NCBI RefSeq assembly: GCF_004376845.1
Contig: NZ_SNUW01000005.1
Location: 229,381-293,380 of the forward strand
Origin: Psychromonas algarum
Lineage (GTDB): Bacteria > Pseudomonadota > Gammaproteobacteria > Enterobacterales > Psychromonadaceae
Direction: 5' to 3'
Length of the DNA stretch: 64,000 bases
A program made the translations under genes and the position numbers. The notes beneath the pieces are model-generated. The model was not told the origin of the DNA. It saw nothing but the letters and a program-made list of their open reading frames with translations, and did not search any database. Shown here one piece after another: positions 57,989 through 64,000 of the stretch (position 1 is the stretch's first letter; each line of letters begins with the position of its first letter).

Positions 57989-60156
57989 GATTTAGCTCCT
58001 TCAGCTGCAAACTTACCCGATTTAAGTTGTGCTAAAATAATATCCTTTGAACCATTCGCAACAACCTTACCTTGTTCAAGAACGATAATTCGGTCAACTA
58101 ATTGCAATAAATTCATTTTATGTGTGATTAATAACAAACTACGATCTTTAACCGTTTGTTTCATCGAATGAATAAACTGCTTTTCAGCACGAGCATCTAA
58201 ACTTGCCGTTGGCTCATCCAGTAATAAAACTTGCGGATCATTTAAAATAGCACGAGCTAATGCGACCGCTTGACGCTGACCTCGAGAAAGGGTTATACCG
58301 CCTTCACCAACCTGTAAATCCAAACCTTCAGAAGCCAGATCAGTAAATAAAGTAACACCTGAAAGTTGTGCTGCACGTAATAGTTGATACTCTGTAACTT
58401 GTCTCGTTCCAAACAGTATGTTGTCTTTAATCGAGCCATGAAATAAAGTGATATCTTGTGGTAAATAACCAATATTAGTTCGTAAATCACTCGGATGAAT
58501 TTGCCCTTGATGCAGGCCATCATAACGAATACTACCCAGTACAGGTTTATACAAACCTAGAATTAATTTAGCGAGCGTTGTTTTTCCTGAACCATTACGC
58601 CCAATGATCGCGATTTTTTCTCCAGGTTTAATGTGTAAAGAAAATGGATATAATGCCATTTTTTCAGTATTAGGATAATGAAAAGAGACTTGTTCACACT
58701 CTATGTTGCCATGAAGTTTATGACGACTTACTAGGTGTCCTTTATTTTCAAATTCACCTTCTTGTTCCATGACACTATTTATTTGGCGTAACGAGCTCAT
58801 GGTTTGATTATAGCGTGTCATTAATGAAGCTATTTTAGCCATTGGCCCAATTGCTCGACTTGATAACATAACGGCAGCAATAATAGCCCCCATTGAAATC
58901 AAACCTTCAGAAACACGATATACTCCCAATACAATAACAGCGATAATGGTCATTTGAATAATAAAGCTAGAAGCATTAGCGACTGAATTAGTAATAACCT
59001 TTGTTTTTAACTGCCACTTAGATGTGTGCCCGACCATTTGCTGCCAAGTATGTTGAATAATACCTTCCGCTCCATTAGCTTTAATAGACTCCATCGCAGA
59101 TAGACTTTCTACTAAATGACCATGACGTAAGCCTGAGAATTTATTACTTTCTTCAATCGCAACTTTTAATTTTGATTGCACGATAAAGCTATAGCCAATA
59201 ATAAGTACCGTAGCGACAATAGAAAAGAAAGCCAAATCTCCCGCAACAAGCCAGATAATAAAAATAAACAAAATAGAGAAAGGTAAATCAACTAAAGCGG
59301 TGATCGTAGCTGAAGATAAAAAATCACGAATACTATCAAACTCACCGAGTTGGCGAGCCATTCCACCAACACTAGAAGATCGTTTTTCAAGCGGAATACC
59401 AATTGCTTTTGCAAATAACTTAGAAGATATTTCAACATCAACTTTTTTACCCGCCACATCAATTAAATAAGCACGAATTTGTTTTAAAATTAAATCAAAG
59501 ATGTAAGCAACACTAGCTCCGGCAACTAACACCCACAAGGTTTCAAAAGCTAAATTGGGTACTACTTTGTCATAGACATTCATCACTAATAAAGGCGACA
59601 ACAAAGCAAAAATATTAACTAAAATAGAAGCAATTAATACATCTCGATAAATAGGTGCAGATTCACGAATACTTTCCCGTAACCAATGTTTTTTTGTACC
59701 TTCAATATGTACATCAAAATGTCGATCTCCATGGTACTTTTGTTTTATTAAAAATAAGTAACCGACATACTCAGATTCCAAATGTTCAATACTTAAAACT
59801 TCTTGTCCACCTGTTTCAGGAAATGAAACTCGAGCTTGATTAGCTGATAAATCAAGTTCATGTAAAATACACGCTTGTTTATTTTTAAGCATTAAAATAC
59901 AAGGCAACAACATATCTGGAAGTTCACTTAAACTTCTGCGATCCATTTTTGCACTTAATCCTGCCCGGCTAGCAGCTTGAGGTAACAACTCTGGTGTGAG
60001 ATGTTGATGCGTAAGCGGTAAACCAGCAGCTAAAGCTTCAGCAGAACAAGGTGTTGAAAAATGTTCACTCAATAAGACTAAGCAATCTAATAATGGATCG
60101 TGTCCTATACGTGTTGCAGCATTAATTTCCCATTGTGCAGATTTTTCTTGCTTCAA
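57985..60156 (-). CDS. Type I secretion ABC transporter (LapB-like) with C39-like domain
   Basis: This 723-residue permease/ATPase has an N-terminal C39-like domain (about 15-140), six membrane helices and a nucleotide-binding domain with Walker A IIGRNGSGKTTLAKL, signature LSRGQRQ and Walker B VLLLDEPTA. The C39-like domain lacks the usual catalytic Cys context, so it would dock substrate rather than cleave it, as in LapB and HlyB. The start appears to be TTG (60154-60156) with AAGGGAG five bases upstream. It is directly downstream of the adhesin gene it should export. Confidence 0.94.
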   Translation of the reverse strand: MKQEKSAQWEINAATRIGHDPLLDCLVLLSEHFSTPCSAEALAAGLPLTHQHLTPELLPQAASRAGLSAKMDRRSLSELPDMLLPCILMLKNKQACILHELDLSANQARVSFPETGGQEVLSIEHLESEYVGYLFLIKQKYHGDRHFDVHIEGTKKHWLRESIRESAPIYRDVLIASILVNIFALLSPLLVMNVYDKVVPNLAFETLWVLVAGASVAYIFDLILKQIRAYLIDVAGKKVDVEISSKLFAKAIGIPLEKRSSSVGGMARQLGEFDSIRDFLSSATITALVDLPFSILFIFIIWLVAGDLAFFSIVATVLIIGYSFIVQSKLKVAIEESNKFSGLRHGHLVESLSAMESIKANGAEGIIQHTWQQMVGHTSKWQLKTKVITNSVANASSFIIQMTIIAVIVLGVYRVSEGLISMGAIIAAVMLSSRAIGPMAKIASLMTRYNQTMSSLRQINSVMEQEGEFENKGHLVSRHKLHGNIECEQVSFHYPNTEKMALYPFSLHIKPGEKIAIIGRNGSGKTTLAKLILGLYKPVLGSIRYDGLHQGQIHPSDLRTNIGYLPQDITLFHGSIKDNILFGTRQVTEYQLLRAAQLSGVTLFTDLASEGLDLQVGEGGITLSRGQRQAVALARAILNDPQVLLLDEPTASLDARAEKQFIHSMKQTVKDRSLLLITHKMNLLQLVDRIIVLEQGKVVANGSKDIILAQLKSGKFAAEGAKS

Positions 60157-60253
60157 CGTAGCTCCCTTATCTTCAGCAATAGACTCTGATGAATGGTCAG
60201 AGTCATTATTAACAAATTTATTTGAATGAATATTATTAATGCTAGTTTCCTTA

Positions 60254-63200
60254 CTAGTAATTGTTATTCGAATTTAGATCATCATCATCTGAAATATTAG
60301 AAACGGTTACTTCAACAGCGTCTGAGATAATTAATCCTCCATCTTCATATAATTTATTTATAACAGTTTCTACCTCAGAAGTATTCAATTTACCTTCATG
60401 TTCTATTCCATCTAACTGTGTATTTTCCAATACAATAGTTGTACCTTTGTAGTTCTGGTATTGGTTAGCAATATCATTCATATCATAACTACTAACATTA
60501 ATTGTTGTATTCCCATCCTCAAAACTAATATCAAAATATTGCCCTAATGATGTGTCAGTTTCACCTTGTAATAAATCACTTAGATCTAATTTATCTCCTT
60601 CAGCAACATTAAAATCAGTTATGGTGTCTTTGCCATAGGTTTCATCACTTAACCATACAAATGTATCACTACCACTTCCGCCAGTTAGAATATCGTCTCC
60701 AAGACCTCCATATAGTGTATCATCACCATCTTCTCCGGATAAGGTATCATCACCAGTGCCACCAAAGAGGTGATCATCTCCTGACTCTCCATCTAATGTG
60801 TCATTTCCTGCATCTCCATATAATACGTCAGTATCACCGCCTCCTTTTAAAGCATCATGACCTGTGCCGCCATACAAATAATCATTACCGCTACCGCCAG
60901 ATAAAGTATCATTTTGAGAATCGCCATAGAGAATATCATCTCCATCATTACCTTCTAATTTATCTTCGCCTGAACCTCCATAAAGCGTATCGTTACCATC
61001 ATTACCTTTTAAGGTATCATCTTGAGCATCACCATAGATGGTATCATCACCATCTTTACCTTTTATTTTGTCATCACCATCCAATCCATAGATGATATCA
61101 TCTCCATCACTAGGGGAATCTGAAATACCGTAACTATTATCTACATTATCCGGATGATCAATACCACTATTTGGAGCAGGTATTCCAACATTATCAGTGT
61201 CTATGCCAGTACCATTTGCCTCATCAAAAAGAACATTAACTTGTACTACAGCAACATCTGAAATAATCCCATTTTTATCAATAGCGGTGTAATTAAAAGA
61301 GTCTGTTCCTATATAACCGTCAGTAGGAGTATATATAACTAATGATTTACCCTCTATGGTGGTAATAACTTCTACATTCCCGTGTTCAGGCTGAGTAATG
61401 CTATCAATAGATAATTCATCACCATCGTCATTTGCTAACACATCAATCGTTAAAGGAATACCAGCTAAAGTATCTAATACACCACCCGTTCCTGCATGGT
61501 AAAGATTATTAGCAACCCAAATGTTATCACCTCTATTCTCTCCATCAGCAATCGAGCCAGATTCTAAATCCAACTCTAAAGTATAACGACCACCTTGATC
61601 CCAGTAATAAAGCTCAACTGAATGTAACCCAGCTGTTAATGTTATTTCCTGTTGTGAGCCTGTTGGTGCAGTTATACCATCAAAATTAAATACTTTTTCT
61701 CCATCAATGAGAACCTGAAAACCATCATCGTGATTTACAGTAAAGGTATACAAACCAGCACTGCTAACATTGATATTACCCGTGAGTTTGATAATAGCGT
61801 CAGTCGCATCGCTCGATGATCCATCACCTACTTTAACGATCGTTTCAGCATCAGTATTACTACTACCTAATATGTAATCAGTTTCATTTGCAACACCAGA
61901 TAAGAAGTTAATTAAATGTGTTGGCACACCATCAATAACATCTTTTGCTAAATCATTATTTTCACTAGAATTATCATCCTCTAAAGTTACACCAGCATAA
62001 TTAATATTTGTTGAAATAAAGTTAATATTTGCAGGCGTATCATCAATATAATCTGTCACTATATCCAACGAAGTTAGATTAGCTGCATTTGAGTCATCAT
62101 ATCCCCAATACTCGCCAGCAAGCCCATGTACAATACTTCCATTGTCATCAACGGCAAAAGTACCGTCTGAAGTGACAATATCGACATCTTCCACATTTAA
62201 TGAAACATCAATAGTAGCCTCATTACCTACTTCATCACTGATGATTACTTGATAAGTTACTTCATTATTTCCTGTTTCAAAATCATTAAATTGCGATTCA
62301 ACACCTAATTCGGTAATTCTTATAACGCCATCATTATCAATACTGAAGAAACCATCAGCTGAAAGTTGTGTTCCGCCTGCAAATGAATAAGCTGTCACAC
62401 CAACATTATCACTAGCATTAACTGCTGCAACTTCTGCATTCGCAGGTTGATTTTCATTATATGTAAATGTTTGATCTATTACGTTAGGCTTTTCATCATC
62501 AACGTTATTGACAATAGTATTTGGGTTAACAGTTAATGTAACATCAGCAGTTCCTGAAAACTCTCCATCAGTAGCGGTATAATTAAATACCACTAGCTTA
62601 CCGTCGTTATCAATATCTAGATCAGAATTAGGAGTGAATTTAATTTTGCCATCCACAAGTTCCGCAGTACCCAATAAGTCAGCTCCATCCAAAATTTGAA
62701 TTTGAACTAGGTTTCCATTTTCATCTACAACGGATTCGCCATTAATATGAGTAATGCTTAATTCATCGCCATCAATATCAGTATCATTATTTAATACATC
62801 TATGGTAACCGAGTTATGTGTATCAGTAATGATTGGGCCTTCAATCAATCCTTCGTTGATAATAGGGAAATAATCAACAGGAGCACGTAAATCAATAGGC
62901 GTATCGGCATTGGTACTTGTCAATTCGAATGATACATCTTCAGAAATAATACTCCCATCACTTTGAGTTGTAGAAATAGTTAATTCTTCAGTCAGAGTAC
63001 GAGAAAGAGTCATTTCCTGAACCACGTATGAACCAGGCCCTTCTGACGTACCAAGCACAAAATAATCAACTGCTTCAGATGCATTAAATGTATAGGTAGC
63101 AATGTCATGTGCATCATTATGATAAATAACGTCACCAACATCATCTCTATACGTTTCGATAGAAGAGATAACTGTGCCATCTTCTCTATAAGCAGTGATG

Positions 63201-64000
63201 ACTATCTGAGTACGAACAGTATCAGCAGCAGTTGAGTCAAAATATCCGCCTATACCACTTAGTTTGAAACTGATTTGGTTAATATTTTCACCTGAAATAT
63301 CCACTCTTAATGTTTCATCATGGCTTAATCCGTTACCGCCACTTGCACCATCACCTATACCAATTCCTATATGCCCAGCACCATTTTTGACTTCAAATTC
63401 ACCTTCAACTGAAGTTTTTATGACAACGTCTTCAACACCGATACCCGAAATAACCTGAGTTATTTCATTATTATCACTATTAACAGTCCCCCAGTCTTCA
63501 ATGGAAGCAGTTTCGGTATTTGTACCAACTTGAATGTCACGAGTATCTGCATCAACAGCATCTTTATTAGGAACAAATTGCACTTCACTATCAGCTGGAT
63601 AATTTATTCCAACTTCCATTTCAACCCAATCACCATTTTCATCTTTAACTTGAACTTGACCATTACCAGGTTGAGAATCAAGCCTAATACTAGGGTCAAC
63701 TGGTGCGGAGTTATCATCTGCAATAAAAGGAGCATCGTTCACATCACCGACTGCCACGATTGATGTAGTCGTTGCCGTCGCGCCGTCATCATCGGTGGTC
63801 ACTAAGGTAATAGTCGCATCACCATTGAAGTTCTCGGCTGGTGTGAAGGTATAAGTCCCATTTTCGTTATCAACGACAACCGTACCTTGCTCTGCTGGCA
63901 CGCTTGCGGTCGTGGTCACCGTGCCATCAACATCTGCGGCCGTAAACGCCACTGTCACTGAGCCACTGTCTTCATCCAGACTGCCATTCGCAGCTGTAAG
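60254..64000 (-). CDS. Large RTX adhesin (LapA/BapA type), C-terminal part, N-terminus beyond the window
   Basis: Reading continues in frame to the window edge (about 1248 residues visible), so this is the C-terminal part of a giant adhesin. From N to C: VCBS-type repeat (63740-64000), an unrecognised beta-rich segment (about 62870-63720), tandem-95/cadherin-like domains (about 62175-62860), a PA14 domain (about 61555-62135, GLAGEYWGYDD to the DDGFQVLIDG Asp-Asp pair), another Ig-like domain (about 61225-61480), some 17 RTX nonapeptides, and a VCA0849-type secretion tail (SDTFVW, DTITDFNVAEGDKLDLSDLL). The tail and the adjacent exporter show type I secretion. The N-terminal retention module and LapG cleavage site would lie outside the window. 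Confidence 0.93.
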   Translation of the reverse strand, partial: LTAANGSLDEDSGSVTVAFTAADVDGTVTTTASVPAEQGTVVVDNENGTYTFTPAENFNGDATITLVTTDDDGATATTTSIVAVGDVNDAPFIADDNSAPVDPSIRLDSQPGNGQVQVKDENGDWVEMEVGINYPADSEVQFVPNKDAVDADTRDIQVGTNTETASIEDWGTVNSDNNEITQVISGIGVEDVVIKTSVEGEFEVKNGAGHIGIGIGDGASGGNGLSHDETLRVDISGENINQISFKLSGIGGYFDSTAADTVRTQIVITAYREDGTVISSIETYRDDVGDVIYHNDAHDIATYTFNASEAVDYFVLGTSEGPGSYVVQEMTLSRTLTEELTISTTQSDGSIISEDVSFELTSTNADTPIDLRAPVDYFPIINEGLIEGPIITDTHNSVTIDVLNNDTDIDGDELSITHINGESVVDENGNLVQIQILDGADLLGTAELVDGKIKFTPNSDLDIDNDGKLVVFNYTATDGEFSGTADVTLTVNPNTIVNNVDDEKPNVIDQTFTYNENQPANAEVAAVNASDNVGVTAYSFAGGTQLSADGFFSIDNDGVIRITELGVESQFNDFETGNNEVTYQVIISDEVGNEATIDVSLNVEDVDIVTSDGTFAVDDNGSIVHGLAGEYWGYDDSNAANLTSLDIVTDYIDDTPANINFISTNINYAGVTLEDDNSSENNDLAKDVIDGVPTHLINFLSGVANETDYILGSSNTDAETIVKVGDGSSSDATDAIIKLTGNINVSSAGLYTFTVNHDDGFQVLIDGEKVFNFDGITAPTGSQQEITLTAGLHSVELYYWDQGGRYTLELDLESGSIADGENRGDNIWVANNLYHAGTGGVLDTLAGIPLTIDVLANDDGDELSIDSITQPEHGNVEVITTIEGKSLVIYTPTDGYIGTDSFNYTAIDKNGIISDVAVVQVNVLFDEANGTGIDTDNVGIPAPNSGIDHPDNVDNSYGISDSPSDGDDIIYGLDGDDKIKGKDGDDTIYGDAQDDTLKGNDGNDTLYGGSGEDKLEGNDGDDILYGDSQNDTLSGGSGNDYLYGGTGHDALKGGGDTDVLYGDAGNDTLDGESGDDHLFGGTGDDTLSGEDGDDTLYGGLGDDILTGGSGSDTFVWLSDETYGKDTITDFNVAEGDKLDLSDLLQGETDTSLGQYFDISFEDGNTTINVSSYDMNDIANQYQNYKGTTIVLENTQLDGIEHEGKLNTSEVETVINKLYEDGGLIISDAVEVTVSNISDDDDLNSNNNY
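60655..61115 (-). repeat. RTX calcium-binding nonapeptide block of the adhesin
   Basis: About 17 consecutive nonapeptides of the form xGxDxLxGx (for example DGDDTIYGD, DGNDTLYGG, TGDDTLSGE) encode a calcium-dependent beta-roll just before the secretion tail. The underlying 27-bp periodicity is visible in the DNA. A few units deviate at the first Gly (AQDDTLKGN, SQNDTLSGG, GDTDVLYGD). Confidence 0.92.

Noticed and set aside
60661..61095. Plus-strand open frame of 144 residues rich in His, Tyr and Arg
   Set aside because: It is the antisense shadow of the RTX repeats; its composition comes from the repeated Gly-Asp codons on the other strand.

Overview
The window is a low-GC stretch of a gammaproteobacterial chromosome. 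Gene content and order (gltA divergent from sdhCDAB-sucAB, serB divergent from ytjB/smp, mrp divergent from metG, nrdR-ribD-ribE-ribBX-ribH-nusB, pbpC beside yfhM) fit a marine, facultatively heterotrophic relative of Psychromonas, Shewanella or Vibrio. Two family PL6 alginate-lyase-like lipoproteins and a large type I secreted RTX adhesin suggest life on seaweed or particles. The genus is an inference; no rRNA gene is present.

Region by region. 1-8.9 kb: the TCA block sucB (cut by the window edge), sucA, sdhB, sdhA, sdhD, sdhC on the minus strand, divergent from gltA. 9-12.8 kb: aat, a CBS-pair protein, a DUF2058 protein, serB and ytjB/smp. 12.8-16.4 kb: tRNA-Val(GAC), an unrecognised 730-residue lipoprotein and a small secreted protein with a duplicated 33-residue module; this is the most accessory-looking part outside the lyases and the adhesin. 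16.9-22 kb: a POT peptide transporter, a medium-chain dehydrogenase, a GST and gdhA. 22.3-30.1 kb: pbpC, the alpha-2-macroglobulin yfhM and tRNA-Ser(TGA). 30.4-39.1 kb: housekeeping genes rnb, ygiQ, recR, a DUF2164 gene, mrp and metG. 39.3-39.7 kb: a tandem array of a 54-bp element able to form a double hairpin. 39.8-44.6 kb: the two PL6 lyases. 45-51.2 kb: an EamA transporter, a DUF445 protein and the riboflavin operon. 51.4 kb: msrA. 51.9-64 kb: one minus-strand cluster, lapD-lapG-ompA-tolC-hlyD-ABC transporter-adhesin, with the adhesin running off the right edge.

How the genes work together. The left block makes much of the oxidative TCA cycle and complex II. The riboflavin genes supply FAD for SdhA and other flavoproteins. 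The two PL6 lyases share short upstream motifs at nearly the same distances from their start codons, so they are probably co-regulated for alginate use. The right block is a complete Lap-type adhesion module: ABC/HlyD/TolC exporter, RTX adhesin, periplasmic protease LapG with its Cys-His-Asp triad, and a LapD c-di-GMP receptor whose GGDEF and EAL motifs are degenerate. The adhesin carries a PA14 domain just before its RTX repeats, a layout known from glycan-binding marine adhesins.

The observations least explained by known families are the 54-bp double-hairpin array, the shared PL6 upstream motifs, the undescribed adhesin segment with the sharp GC step at its edge, and the two unrecognised exported proteins at 13-16 kb. 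I saw no CRISPR array, insertion sequence, prophage or recognisable defence system.
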